Shown: positions 19,785-29,250, counted from the stretch's first letter. The stretch: DNA of 64,000 nt from Chitinophagaceae bacterium (GCA_027486835.1 JAIXOJ010000036.1:48469-112468), one strand, 5' to 3'. Translations and numbers: made by a program. The notes: generated by a model from the sequence alone, not told the origin.

Positions 19785-21185
19785 GTGGGATTTGTCCATA
19801 AAAAGTTTGATTCTATTTTTATATTTATTTCCCTTATTTTTTTTATACTGGGTGTTTATGGTAAAAACTTTTATGAAGGTATTGCTGCGGCTGGTTCTTT
19901 CTTTTTGATTTATACTTTGCTGTGGAAAGACAATGAGCCTCCTGTTTTGTTTTTTGGGATAATATTACAATGGATACAAGTTGCTATTCGTTTTTTTGAT
20001 ACCAGTGTTTTGAAGATTCCTATGGCATCCGTATTTCAATTTAATGATAATATTACTAGTGCTTATTTTGCCTCTCTTATTGGTTTGGTAGTAATGTCTG
20101 TAGGAATTTCTTATGCAAGACGTGGCGCAATTGTACCGACAATTAATGAGTGGCGTGGCTATGTTCAACAATTGGATTATGAACGTTTTCTTTATGCATT
20201 TTTTTATTCGATACCAATTTCAGCTGTGGTTTGGATATTTGGTCGGAGTATAGGGGGGATTCAATTGTTTAGTACAAAATTAGCCTTACTTAAGTGGTCA
20301 TTCTTTTTTGTTTTCTTCCTAATCGCTAACTTGATTAATAAAGGAAAAACTATTTTTATTGTAGCGTTGGTTGTTCAGTTTGTGCTAAGTTTTACTGGTT
20401 TTTTTTCTGGATTTAAAGACTTTTTTATTAGTGTTGCTATTTGTTATTCCTTTCTAATAGTAAAGCTAACTTGGAGGCAATTTTTGTTATTTTTTGCTTT
20501 TTCTACAATTGCCATAGTTTTTGGCATATATTGGCAATCTGTAAAAGGTGATTACCGATCCTTTATTTCGGGGGGGGAAATTTCTCAATCTAGTAAGGTT
20601 TCTCAATCGGAGTCATTAAATAAGCTTTACGAATTGGTATCAGAGGTTGATGCTGAAAAATTCGAAGATGGCAGAGACGAATTTTTGAGTCGCTTGAGTT
20701 ATATTGAATACTTTTCGGCTACAATAAAGCATATTCCAGAAAAAGCACCATTTGAGGATGGGAAACTAATTGGTGAAGCGTTATTAAAAATTGCAATGCC
20801 TAGAGTACTTTTTAAGGACAAGGAATCTATTGATGATTCAAAAAAAACGGCAAAATACACAGGTTTAAATATAACAGGGGCAGAAAAAGCAACTTCTATA
20901 AGTCTTGGATATTTTGCTGAATGTTATGTTGATTTTGGTCTATATGGGATGCATGTTTCCCTATTGTTTATTGGTTTTTTAATTGGATATATTTATCAGC
21001 ATGTCATTGATATGGTTTCAAGTAAACTCTGGGGCTATGCAATTGCTTTTTCTTGTTTTTCATCTGTCTATCTATTTGAAAAGGCATTGGATAAATTTCT
21101 ACCTGATCAGGTAGCTTTTTTTTTAGTAATTTATTTATTGAATAGGTACTATTTAGACAGTTTTATTAAGTTTTTAAATAAATAA
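19785..21185 (+). CDS. Wzy-like O-antigen/repeat-unit polymerase
   Basis: This 466-residue polytopic protein has about twelve hydrophobic segments. Between TM segments lies one large periplasmic-type loop (about residues 262-370; KGDYRSFISGG through the region before the DFGLYGMH segment), the layout of Wzy polymerases that join lipid-linked repeat units in the periplasm. Sequence identity in this family is low, so the call rests on topology and context. The start is a GTG at 19785 directly abutting the previous stop codon. An eight-G homopolymer sits in the loop-coding part (20570-20577). A second Wzy-like gene lies at 30412. Confidence 0.7.
   Translation: MGFVHKKFDSIFIFISLIFFILGVYGKNFYEGIAAAGSFFLIYTLLWKDNEPPVLFFGIILQWIQVAIRFFDTSVLKIPMASVFQFNDNITSAYFASLIGLVVMSVGISYARRGAIVPTINEWRGYVQQLDYERFLYAFFYSIPISAVVWIFGRSIGGIQLFSTKLALLKWSFFFVFFLIANLINKGKTIFIVALVVQFVLSFTGFFSGFKDFFISVAICYSFLIVKLTWRQFLLFFAFSTIAIVFGIYWQSVKGDYRSFISGGEISQSSKVSQSESLNKLYELVSEVDAEKFEDGRDEFLSRLSYIEYFSATIKHIPEKAPFEDGKLIGEALLKIAMPRVLFKDKESIDDSKKTAKYTGLNITGAEKATSISLGYFAECYVDFGLYGMHVSLLFIGFLIGYIYQHVIDMVSSKLWGYAIAFSCFSSVYLFEKALDKFLPDQVAFFLVIYLLNRYYLDSFIKFLNK
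20570..20577. repeat. Poly-G(8) tract in the polymerase gene
   Basis: Eight consecutive G encode part of FISGGEIS in an otherwise strongly AT-rich gene. A one-base length change would truncate the polymerase early in its large loop. This is a candidate slipped-strand site. Confidence 0.9.
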
Positions 21186-21206
21186 TTCCTAATTTATATT
21201 ATTTTA

Positions 21207-22358
21207 ATGAGAATACTTCACATAACTCCTTCCTATAAGCCTGCTTTCGTTTATGGTGGGCCTATTTATTCAGTTAGTACACTTTGTGAAGCTCAGGTGT
21301 TGGCCGGTAATGAGGTTACAGTTTTCACTACCGATGCGAATGGTATCAAAAACTTAGATGTAACATTAGGTATTAATCACAGTATCGAAGGTGTAAATGT
21401 CATTTATCATAAACGACTTTCTGGTGACCATACGCATATTTCACCCGCACTATGGTTTAAGATTCTTCGAGATGTAAAACATTATGATATTGTTCATCTG
21501 CATAGTTGGTGGAGTATTTTAATGGTTGTATCAGCATGGATATTAAGCATGAAACGGATTCGCTTTATAATATCTCCGAGAGGAATGTTTTCAAACTATT
21601 CTTTTCAGCATAATAGAAATCCTTTGAAAAAAGGATTTTTGTTTGAGTGGGTTACAAAAAAAGTATTAAAAAAACAAGTTTTTCATTGCACAGCGCCCTC
21701 AGAAGCAATCGAAATCAAAGCTTTATTTGGCCATGATGTTAAATATTTTACTTTACCTAACCTTTTGAAATTTCCGAATATTACAACCCAAGAAAGAAAT
21801 AGGCAGAATAACAAGGATTTATTGGATTTGCTTTTCATATCTAGAATTGACAAAAAAAAAGGAATTGAATTATTGCTTCGCTCTTTTAAATTAATAATTG
21901 ATTCTGGGGTTATTGCTGAATTAAACATTGTGGGTACAGGTGATAAGAATTACATTTCCAGCTTGGTACATTTAACCAAAGAACTAAAAATTGATCATTA
22001 TATCAATTGGAAAGGCAATGTAGAGTGGAGAAAGAAATTTTATGATATTATAAATTCTGATTTATTAATCCTTCCTTCGCACAATGAAAATTTTGCTAAT
22101 GTTATATTAGAGACATTGTACGTTGGGAGACCTGTTATAGTTAGTAAGCACGTTGGATTGAGTGATTATGTTAACGAAAACAATTTTGGTTGGGTTGTAG
22201 AGTTGAATGAAGTACAAATAGCAGAATCAATTATGGATTACGTCAACAGAAAAAATAAATGGTTGTCTAGACAGGAATCTATACATGAACAAATACTGCT
22301 AGATTTTGATTCAAAAAAATTGTGCAATTCTTATATTAACTATTATAAGACTGTTTAG
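21207..22358 (+). CDS. Glycosyltransferase family 4
   Basis: This is a 383-residue GT-B transferase. The N-terminal domain has MRILHITPSYKPAFVYGGPIY followed by VHLHSWWSILM, and SPRGMFSNYSF near residue 125 marks the well-known GT4 subgroup. The donor domain has FISRIDKKKGIELLL and the EX7E motif in NENFANVILETLYVGRPVIVS. A perfect 9-bp stem with a GAAA loop and five T (21617-21640) occurs inside the gene; it is weak in GC. Substrates are unknown. Confidence 0.9.
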   Translation: MRILHITPSYKPAFVYGGPIYSVSTLCEAQVLAGNEVTVFTTDANGIKNLDVTLGINHSIEGVNVIYHKRLSGDHTHISPALWFKILRDVKHYDIVHLHSWWSILMVVSAWILSMKRIRFIISPRGMFSNYSFQHNRNPLKKGFLFEWVTKKVLKKQVFHCTAPSEAIEIKALFGHDVKYFTLPNLLKFPNITTQERNRQNNKDLLDLLFISRIDKKKGIELLLRSFKLIIDSGVIAELNIVGTGDKNYISSLVHLTKELKIDHYINWKGNVEWRKKFYDIINSDLLILPSHNENFANVILETLYVGRPVIVSKHVGLSDYVNENNFGWVVELNEVQIAESIMDYVNRKNKWLSRQESIHEQILLDFDSKKLCNSYINYYKTV

Positions 22359-22389
22359 TGTTATTTTCTGTTTTGATTAATTTTTTTTT

Positions 22390-23445
22390 TTGAAACTATA
22401 CAAGTTAGAAGCATTAAGGGGATTCGCTGCTTTGTATGTAGTATTCCATCATTCATTTTCGAAACAATTAGTTTTGTTTGGAATGAATTTTGCTTTTTTA
22501 TTTAAGTTTGGACAAGAGGCAGTTATCCTTTTTTTCATCTTATCAGGCTTTGTAATTCATCTTTCATTTGAGCATTCGAAAAATAAATCATTCAAATTGT
22601 ATTTTCTTAAAAGATTTTTAAGAATTTTCATTCCACTCTTCTTTGCAGTTTTACTTAATTATTGGCTTTTCTTTTTTGAGAGAGGCCAATATTACGAGAC
22701 TTCAATGCGTGTTATATTTGGTAATATATTTATGTTACAAGATGTCTCGGCATTAAAGCCTGGCGTTTTCTGTAATCCAATTATGGGGAATACTCCTTTA
22801 TGGTCGCTTTCTTATGAGTGGTGGTTTTATATGATATATTTCTTTGCTTTTAAGTGTTGTAATGTGCAGTCGATAAGATATCTACAATTTATAAGTTGCT
22901 TTGCTACTATATTTTATGTTTATAACCCTGTCTTCTATTTAAGGGAGCTTGTTTATTTACAAATTTGGTTGTTGGGTGTTCTTTGTGCAAATAAATATAA
23001 GAAAGATAGTTTGACATTTGATAATGATTTTTTTATCTCATTGGTATTTGTATTTTTTTGCTTTATCCTTTTGCTTGGCAAACTATATGCGAATTATACA
23101 AATGCGTTAAATATTGGAGTTAGTCCATTTTTGGAAGTAAGGCATTTTGGATTTGCCATTTTTGTATTGGTTGGTTCATTTTTGTGGAAACAAATAAAAT
23201 GGATAGGCTTTGATTTAATTTTTAAAGTTTTTGAACCTTTTGCTAGTATTTCTTTTGGCATTTATATTACGCATTATTTTCTTGTTACAAATGCTACTTA
23301 TTTAAATGCTGCTATTCATAATGAATTCGTCCGGTTTATTGTTTATCTTTTAGTTTGCATTGGAGTAGCAGCTATTATTGAGCGTGTTTTGTATCCATTT
23401 TTACAAAAAAGAATTTTACAACTTGTATATAGTCAAAAGTATTAA
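22390..23445 (+). CDS. Acyltransferase 3 family membrane acylase
   Basis: This 351-residue membrane O-acyltransferase shows KLEALRGFAALYVVFHH, FFILSGFVIHLS, a YFLKRFLRIFIPLF loop and NTPLWSLSYEWWFYMIY. The start is a TTG formed at the end of an eleven-T run (22381-22391), and no ATG is available nearby. Length variation in the T-run would change the leader but not the frame. A GT2 gene follows 13 bp downstream. Confidence 0.88.
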   Translation: MKLYKLEALRGFAALYVVFHHSFSKQLVLFGMNFAFLFKFGQEAVILFFILSGFVIHLSFEHSKNKSFKLYFLKRFLRIFIPLFFAVLLNYWLFFFERGQYYETSMRVIFGNIFMLQDVSALKPGVFCNPIMGNTPLWSLSYEWWFYMIYFFAFKCCNVQSIRYLQFISCFATIFYVYNPVFYLRELVYLQIWLLGVLCANKYKKDSLTFDNDFFISLVFVFFCFILLLGKLYANYTNALNIGVSPFLEVRHFGFAIFVLVGSFLWKQIKWIGFDLIFKVFEPFASISFGIYITHYFLVTNATYLNAAIHNEFVRFIVYLLVCIGVAAIIERVLYPFLQKRILQLVYSQKY

Positions 23446-23458
23446 ACTAATAAGTTAA

Positions 23459-24331
23459 ATGAAAGATAATCAATCCAGTTATTTCTCTTTCATCATTCTA
23501 ACCTACAATGAAGAGGTGCATATTCCACGTTTATTGAATTCAATAGCTAGGCTAAATGCACCAATGTATATTGTAGATTCAGGTAGTTCTGATAAAACAC
23601 TTGAGATTGTAACTTCATATGGATGTAAAGTATATACTAATGCGTTTGAGAATCATCCAAAGCAATGGCATTTTGCTTTAAATACGATACCCATAGATAC
23701 ACCTTGGTTAATTTGTTTGGATGCTGATCAAGAAGTCTCAATAGGATTATTTGAAATGTTGAACACGTTTGATCTTGAGAATTATCAAGACATTAATGGC
23801 ATTTACTTCAACAGAAAAAATGTTTTTAAAGGTCATTGGCTAAAACATGGAGGATATTTCCCAATCTACCTACTTAAAATGTTCCGGGTGGGAAAAGGGT
23901 TTTCAGATTTGAATGAAAATATGGATCACCGATTTATTGTTGAAGGAAAAACGGTAATCTGGGACAAGGGATATTTGGTGGAGGAAAATCTAAAAGAGAA
24001 TCAAATTTCTTTTTGGATAAATAAACATAACCGCTATAGCGATTTAGTAGCGCAAGAAGAGTTTGAACGTATGCAGCAGTTACGTTCTCAAACAATTAAA
24101 CCTAGAATTTTTGGTAACCCTGACGAAAAGAAAGCTTTTTTAAAGAGTGTTTGGTGGAAATTGCCTTTGTATTTTAGACCTTTTATTTATTTCTTTCAAA
24201 GATTTATTTTCCAATTAGGATTTCTAGACGGTAAATCAGGTATAATTTTTCATTTTTTACATGCTTTTTGGTTTAGACTTTTGGTTGATATTAAAATTGA
24301 CGAATTAAAGAATGCAAAGCGGTCAGAGTGA
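23459..24331 (+). CDS. Glycosyltransferase family 2 (WaaE/KdtX-like)
   Basis: This 290-residue GT-A protein has FSFIILTYNEEVHIPRLLNSI, a VDSGSSDKT motif near residue 45 and LDADQEV near 88. That arrangement is typical of the WaaE/KdtX-like GT2 group, which includes LPS inner-core and capsule transferases. The C-terminal half is hydrophobic and basic (YFRPFIYFFQRFIFQLGF), suggesting membrane association. The last 20 bp overlap the next acetyltransferase gene. Confidence 0.85.
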   Translation: MKDNQSSYFSFIILTYNEEVHIPRLLNSIARLNAPMYIVDSGSSDKTLEIVTSYGCKVYTNAFENHPKQWHFALNTIPIDTPWLICLDADQEVSIGLFEMLNTFDLENYQDINGIYFNRKNVFKGHWLKHGGYFPIYLLKMFRVGKGFSDLNENMDHRFIVEGKTVIWDKGYLVEENLKENQISFWINKHNRYSDLVAQEEFERMQQLRSQTIKPRIFGNPDEKKAFLKSVWWKLPLYFRPFIYFFQRFIFQLGFLDGKSGIIFHFLHAFWFRLLVDIKIDELKNAKRSE

Positions 24332-24869
24332 TTTTAGTTTGTATGACAATAGCTGGTATCAGCCAGGAGGATTTCTAAAGAGAACCCTTTGGGTATTTGT
24401 CAACGCATTATTTTTCAACAACGATTTTTCTGTTATTAACGGTCTGAAAATATATATCCTTCGTTTGTTTGGGGCTAAGATTGGTTTAAACGTTACCATA
24501 AAACCTTCCGTTAGTATTAAATATCCTTGGTTTTTATCTGTTGGAAATCATGTTTGGATTGGTGAAAACGTGTGGATAGATAATCTGGTTGAAGTAGTAA
24601 TTGGAGATAATGTTTGTTTATCTCAAGGTGCAATGTTACTCACAGGTAATCATAATTATTCAAAGAAAACCTTTGATTTAATGGTTGGAAAAATTCATCT
24701 ACAAGATGGTTCTTGGATTGGTGCAAGGTCTGTAGTTTGTCCGAATGTAACCCTCCATAGCCATTCGGTTTTAGCAGTGGGATCTGTAGCTACTAAAAAT
24801 CTTGACGCTTACGCAATCTATCAAGGAAATCCTGCGGTTAAAGTCCGAGATAGAATAATTAATAACTAA
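24312..24869 (+). CDS. WcaF-like hexapeptide-repeat O-acetyltransferase
   Basis: This 185-residue left-handed beta-helix acetyltransferase would use acetyl-CoA to acetylate a sugar in the cytoplasm. It has a helical N-terminus, then imperfect hexapeptide turns from about residue 55 (IGLNVTIKPSVSIKYP..LSVGNHVWIGENVWIDN). The active-site region LLTGNHNYSKKTFDLMVGK contains the catalytic-type His, and GSWIGARSVVCPNVTL and YQGNPAVKVRDR close the domain. This matches colanic-acid WcaF-type proteins. It is chemically distinct from the membrane acylases in the cluster. Confidence 0.9.
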   Translation: MQSGQSDFSLYDNSWYQPGGFLKRTLWVFVNALFFNNDFSVINGLKIYILRLFGAKIGLNVTIKPSVSIKYPWFLSVGNHVWIGENVWIDNLVEVVIGDNVCLSQGAMLLTGNHNYSKKTFDLMVGKIHLQDGSWIGARSVVCPNVTLHSHSVLAVGSVATKNLDAYAIYQGNPAVKVRDRIINN

Positions 24870-24908
24870 GGAGAGCTAGAATTAAATTTTAATTATCAAG
24901 AAATCGAA

Positions 24909-25661
24909 ATGCTTGTATCAATAGTTACAGCAACCTTTAATAGTGCTAAAACAGTAAAAGACACTTTGGATTCGGTTCAAAGTCAATCTTATCCACAGAT
25001 AGAACACATCATTGTAGATGGGATTTCTAGTGATGAAACGATTAATATTGTAAAAAAAAGTGGACATAAAGGAAGCATCCATATAGGAGCGGATAAAGGT
25101 ATCTATGATGCAATGAATAAAGGCATTAAACTAGCTAATGGTGAAATTATTGGTATTTTAAATTCCGATGATTTTTATGCTAATAATTCTGTTATTCAAA
25201 AGGTTGTTACTTTATTTGAAGATCTAAACGTTGATACTGTTTATGGGGACTTAAAATACGTTGATATTGAAAACACTAAAATAGTAAAAAGAACTTGGAT
25301 TGCAGGTTCATACAAACCTAATAGTTTCAAAAAAGGTTGGATGCCGCCGCATCCAACCTTTTTTGTTAGAAAAGGGGTCTATGAAAAGTACGGACTATTT
25401 AATCTGTCGCTAAAAAGTGCTGCTGACTATGAATTACTACTGAGATTTCTCCATAAAAACAGAGTTTCAACAGCTTATTTGAGCGAAACTTTAGTGCATA
25501 TGAGGGTGGGAGGACAAAGTAATAGTTCATTGAAGAATAGGCTCAAGGCGAATGCCGAAGACAGAAAAGCTTGGAAAATAAATAATTTGCGCCCTCATTG
25601 GTACACCCTTTATTTAAAGCCACTTAGAAAAGTAAATCAATTTTTTAATAACAAAAACTGA
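24909..25661 (+). CDS. Glycosyltransferase family 2 (WcaA/WcaE-like)
   Basis: This is a 250-residue GT-A transferase. MLVSIVTATFNSAKTVKDTL opens the protein, then IIVDGISSDETI near residue 35 and GADKGIYDAMNKGI near 57. LNSDDFY near 83 is the metal site, and GWMPPHPTFFVRK near 140 is the acceptor-side motif of WcaA/WcaE-like enzymes. Its codons for that last motif form a perfect 16-bp hairpin followed by six T. The export gene begins a few bases downstream of the stop. Confidence 0.9.
   Translation: MLVSIVTATFNSAKTVKDTLDSVQSQSYPQIEHIIVDGISSDETINIVKKSGHKGSIHIGADKGIYDAMNKGIKLANGEIIGILNSDDFYANNSVIQKVVTLFEDLNVDTVYGDLKYVDIENTKIVKRTWIAGSYKPNSFKKGWMPPHPTFFVRKGVYEKYGLFNLSLKSAADYELLLRFLHKNRVSTAYLSETLVHMRVGGQSNSSLKNRLKANAEDRKAWKINNLRPHWYTLYLKPLRKVNQFFNNKN
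25329..25364 (+). terminator. Intragenic intrinsic-terminator-like hairpin
   Basis: The left arm at 25329-25344 (A6 then GGTTGGATGC) pairs perfectly over 16 bp with 25349-25364, around a CGCC loop, and ends in T6. It would pass as a textbook terminator but lies inside the WcaA-like gene, about 325 bp before the Wza-like start. It could attenuate transcription into the export genes. Confidence 0.7.
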
Positions 25662-25688
25662 TTTTTGATTATTTTCGCACATTTCAAG

Positions 25689-28136
25689 ATGATAAGATGT
25701 AGGTTTCTTCTTTTATCCTTAGTTGCTTTGCTTTCTTTTAATGCACTATTGGGTCAAGATATATTTAAGAACAAAGATTTATCTAATTTCAAGGTTGATG
25801 CGCTTTCAGATGAAGAAATTAGTAAGTTCAAATTACAGATACAGCAGAGTGGATTGAATGAAACCCAAGCAGAACAACTAGCATTACAGAGAGGACTTCC
25901 ATCAGCAGAACTAAGCAAGTTACGTTTTCGGCTTGCTGCATTAAACAATGTTTCTTCTCAAAAAAACAATAGTATTTCTAGCAAAGCGATTAATCGTATT
26001 TCTGTTGATTCAGGTACCTATTTAAATCCGCAACCGTATTTAGAAAGTACCCGAGATTTTAAAAACACCGTATTTGGAAGTGAGCTTTTTAATAATCCTA
26101 CACCTATTTTCGAACCTAATCTGCGTATTGCCACACCAAAGAATTACACTATCGGGCCAGATGATGAATTAGTTATAGACATATTTGGTTCGCAGGAAGC
26201 AAATTATCACTTGATGGTTTCTCCGGAGGGAAGCATCAGTATTCCTTATATTGGTATTATTCCTGTAAATGGATTAAGTATCGAACAAGCAATAGGAAGA
26301 ATTAAAGCTAAACTAACTGTTGGGGGATACTCAAGCTTGGCCAATGGGCAAACACAATTACAAGTAAGCTTAGGTAAAATAAGGAGTATTAAGGTAACTG
26401 TAATTGGAGAAGTAAAGAAACCAGGGTCTTATAGCATATCCTCATTATCAACACTATTCAATGTACTTTATGCGGCTGGAGGTCCAACTGTTAAAGGATC
26501 TTTTAGACAAATCGAGTTAATTAGAAACAACAAGCAAATTATCAAATTAGACGCTTATGATTTTTTGCTTAGGGGAGATCAGACAAAAAACATTAGGTTG
26601 CAGGATCAAGATGTAGTAAGAGTACCTACAGCTGAAGTACAAGTTAGCTTGATGGGAGAAGTGAAACGAGAAGGTATTTTTGAGGTACTCCCAAACGAAA
26701 GTTTAAAAAAAGTAATTGATTTTGCAGGTGGGTTTACGAATGAGGCATACACCGCATCTGTACAAGTCAAACAGATTACGGATAGAGAAAAAACAATAAA
26801 GGATGTTTTAAAACAATCTTTTGATGCTTATTATCCTAAAAGAGGAGACTCGGTTAAAGTTGGGAGGATACTAAATAGGTATGCTAATACTGTTACCATC
26901 ACCGGTGCTGTGTATAGGCCGGGCGTATTTGAATATGAGAATGGGTTACTCTTATCACAGCTAATAAGGAAAGCAGATGGTTTGAAAGATGACGCTTTTA
27001 GGGAGAGGGGGGTAATTGTGAGAACCAATGACTCTGATTTAACCAAGAGAATTATACCATTTGATGTAAATGGGGTTGTTACAAAAACAAGTACCGACAT
27101 TAAGTTATGGAAGAATGATGAAATTATTATTGAAGAGGCTTCAGCGTATAAAGAAAAATATTCCATTTCTTTAGAAGGCGAAGTGCGAAAGCCAGGACTA
27201 TATCCTTATTTCGAGGGAATCACCCTCAACGATCTGTTGTTTTTAGCAGATGGGTTTACTGATGCTTCAGCAACTGGAAATATAGAAATTGCGAGGCGAA
27301 TAAGTGGTGATGATAACTCCAGTAAAAATAAAACAGCCATAATCATTGATGTTGCTGCAGAAAAGAATTTGAGATTATTGGGTAATGAAATCCCTTTGCA
27401 ACCTTGGGATGTAATATCAATAAGACGCAAGAAAGATTATAAGGAGCAAATAAGTGTGAAAGTGGAAGGAGAAGTTAAATTTCCTGGAAACTATATTTTA
27501 GCAGAAAAGAATGAGCGTGTAAGCAACCTTTTGAAGCGCGCTGGGGGGATTACCGATGAAGCATTTATTGAAGCAGCTAGTCTTATTAGGGTCAATAATA
27601 TGTTGAATGAAGGAAAAGTGTCTGAAGACAAAGTGCGAAAAATTCAACAGCAACTAAAGGATACAAGTAGTGGTTTGATTGAAAGCTACACCAAACCAAC
27701 AATTAAGGTGGGGTTAGATTTAAGTAGAATACTCACAAACCCAAGAGGCTTGGAAGACATTCTATTACAAGAAGGTGATGTGTTAAGTATACCAAAGCAA
27801 CATAGTGAAATTAAAGTCAACGGTGAAGTTATGGTACCTTCTGAAGTAGTATATAAAAAAGGGGAGTCTTTAAAATATTATATCAACAAGGCGGGAGGTT
27901 ATACAGATAATGCAAGGGAAAGAAAGGTGTATGTGCTTTATCCAAATGGGGATGCTAGTAGAATTAAACACTTTTTATTTGTAAAGAGATATCCGCCAAT
28001 AACCCCTGGCTCAGAGATTTTAATACCTAAGATTCCAGAAAAGAAATCAAATGGATTAACTACAACTGAAATTATTGGACTAACTAGTGCGCTAGCATCA
28101 ATGGCAGGAGTAGTAATAGCGATTTTAAGAAGGTAG
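25689..28136 (+). CDS. Wza-like polysaccharide export protein with SLBB repeats
   Basis: This is an outer-membrane polysaccharide export protein. The ATG at 25689 is chosen over an upstream in-frame TTG because it opens a clean signal peptide (MIRCRFLLLSLVALLSF, ending before GQD). A Poly_export domain begins at YTIGPDDELVIDIFG. About six SLBB-type repeats follow, marked by GEVKKPGSY, GEVKREGIF, GAVYRPGVF, GEVRKPGLY, GEVKFPGNY and GEVMVPSEV. The C-terminus carries one hydrophobic helix (IIGLTSALASMAGVVIAIL). At ~815 residues it is far longer than E. coli Wza, as is usual in Bacteroidetes. It is paired with the Wzz-like gene downstream. Confidence 0.92.
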   Translation: MIRCRFLLLSLVALLSFNALLGQDIFKNKDLSNFKVDALSDEEISKFKLQIQQSGLNETQAEQLALQRGLPSAELSKLRFRLAALNNVSSQKNNSISSKAINRISVDSGTYLNPQPYLESTRDFKNTVFGSELFNNPTPIFEPNLRIATPKNYTIGPDDELVIDIFGSQEANYHLMVSPEGSISIPYIGIIPVNGLSIEQAIGRIKAKLTVGGYSSLANGQTQLQVSLGKIRSIKVTVIGEVKKPGSYSISSLSTLFNVLYAAGGPTVKGSFRQIELIRNNKQIIKLDAYDFLLRGDQTKNIRLQDQDVVRVPTAEVQVSLMGEVKREGIFEVLPNESLKKVIDFAGGFTNEAYTASVQVKQITDREKTIKDVLKQSFDAYYPKRGDSVKVGRILNRYANTVTITGAVYRPGVFEYENGLLLSQLIRKADGLKDDAFRERGVIVRTNDSDLTKRIIPFDVNGVVTKTSTDIKLWKNDEIIIEEASAYKEKYSISLEGEVRKPGLYPYFEGITLNDLLFLADGFTDASATGNIEIARRISGDDNSSKNKTAIIIDVAAEKNLRLLGNEIPLQPWDVISIRRKKDYKEQISVKVEGEVKFPGNYILAEKNERVSNLLKRAGGITDEAFIEAASLIRVNNMLNEGKVSEDKVRKIQQQLKDTSSGLIESYTKPTIKVGLDLSRILTNPRGLEDILLQEGDVLSIPKQHSEIKVNGEVMVPSEVVYKKGESLKYYINKAGGYTDNARERKVYVLYPNGDASRIKHFLFVKRYPPITPGSEILIPKIPEKKSNGLTTTEIIGLTSALASMAGVVIAILRR

Positions 28137-28193
28137 CAGGGGTATTAAAAAACTCATTCATTAAGTGTCTAATATTCAAATGTTACCAAGAAT

Positions 28194-29225
28194 ATGAGTT
28201 CAGAAATTGTAATTGTTGATGTAATAAGAAAAGGAAGGAAAACCTTCTTTTTTCTATTAACTAAGTGGAAACCAATTATTGGGTTTTCGCTATTGTGCGC
28301 AATTGGTGGCATTGTTTATATATGGTTAAAGCCTCCAAAATATACCGCTGAAATGACCTTTGTTGCTGAAAATGAAAAGGGATCTGGATTGGGCGGTTAC
28401 GCAAGTATAGCAGCACAATTCGGCCTTGATATTGGAGGAGGATCTGGAAGTGCCTTTGCTGAAGAAAACTTAGTTGAACTGCTGAAAAGTAGAAAATTGG
28501 TAGATAATACATTACTTTCTCCCTATGGGAATACTCTATTTATTGATCAATATGTTATTAATCATGGTTTATATAAACTTTGGGCTGATGATCCTAAAAT
28601 TGGGAAAATAAGTTTTTCAAAGAAGACAGAATTAGGTTATAACCGCTTACAAGACAGTCTGTTTAACAGTATTGCCAATGGAATTATTTTGAACGATTTG
28701 GCTGTAGATAAAGTAGATAAAAAATTAGATTTTATCTTTATTAAGTTGACTGATTTGAATATGTTATTTGCCAAAGATTTTGTAGAAAAGCTAGCAGCAA
28801 ATGCAATTACATTTTATACATCCTACAAAACCAAAAAAAATACCGCCAATGTTGCTATTCTGCAACGACAAACAGACTCTGTAAAAGCAATGCTTTTTGG
28901 TAGTATTAATGACGTGGCCTCCATTAACGATTTGAACATCAACCCAATAAAACAAGCATTGAGAACGAGTAGTCAGAAAAGGCAGATTGATTTGCAAGTG
29001 AATTCAGTTCTTTATACTGAGTTATTAAAAAACTTGGAAATAGCAAAACTAACATTGCGAAAGGAAACACCATTGATACAGATTATTGATACTCCTAAGC
29101 TTCCCCTGCGCAATGAAAAAAAAGGAAGATTATTTATGGGTGCATTGTTTGCCATTTTAGGTGGTTTATTGGCTTCATGTTTTTTTTTAATTAAAAGAGA
29201 AATGGAATTGAATCCAGTAAATTAA
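28194..29225 (+). CDS. Wzz-type chain-length regulator
   Basis: This 343-residue inner-membrane protein has a TM segment at about residues 28-47, the PPKYTAEMTFV motif just after it, a large periplasmic coiled domain, and a second TM near 315-337. This is the Wzz/PCP layout. No Walker motifs or tyrosine-kinase domain follow, so it is a kinase-less PCP1-type protein. It would control polymer length and couple to the Wza-like protein encoded just upstream. Confidence 0.88.
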   Translation: MSSEIVIVDVIRKGRKTFFFLLTKWKPIIGFSLLCAIGGIVYIWLKPPKYTAEMTFVAENEKGSGLGGYASIAAQFGLDIGGGSGSAFAEENLVELLKSRKLVDNTLLSPYGNTLFIDQYVINHGLYKLWADDPKIGKISFSKKTELGYNRLQDSLFNSIANGIILNDLAVDKVDKKLDFIFIKLTDLNMLFAKDFVEKLAANAITFYTSYKTKKNTANVAILQRQTDSVKAMLFGSINDVASINDLNINPIKQALRTSSQKRQIDLQVNSVLYTELLKNLEIAKLTLRKETPLIQIIDTPKLPLRNEKKGRLFMGALFAILGGLLASCFFLIKREMELNPVN

Positions 29226-29250
29226 TTAATAAATTTCCTATCAATAGTTC

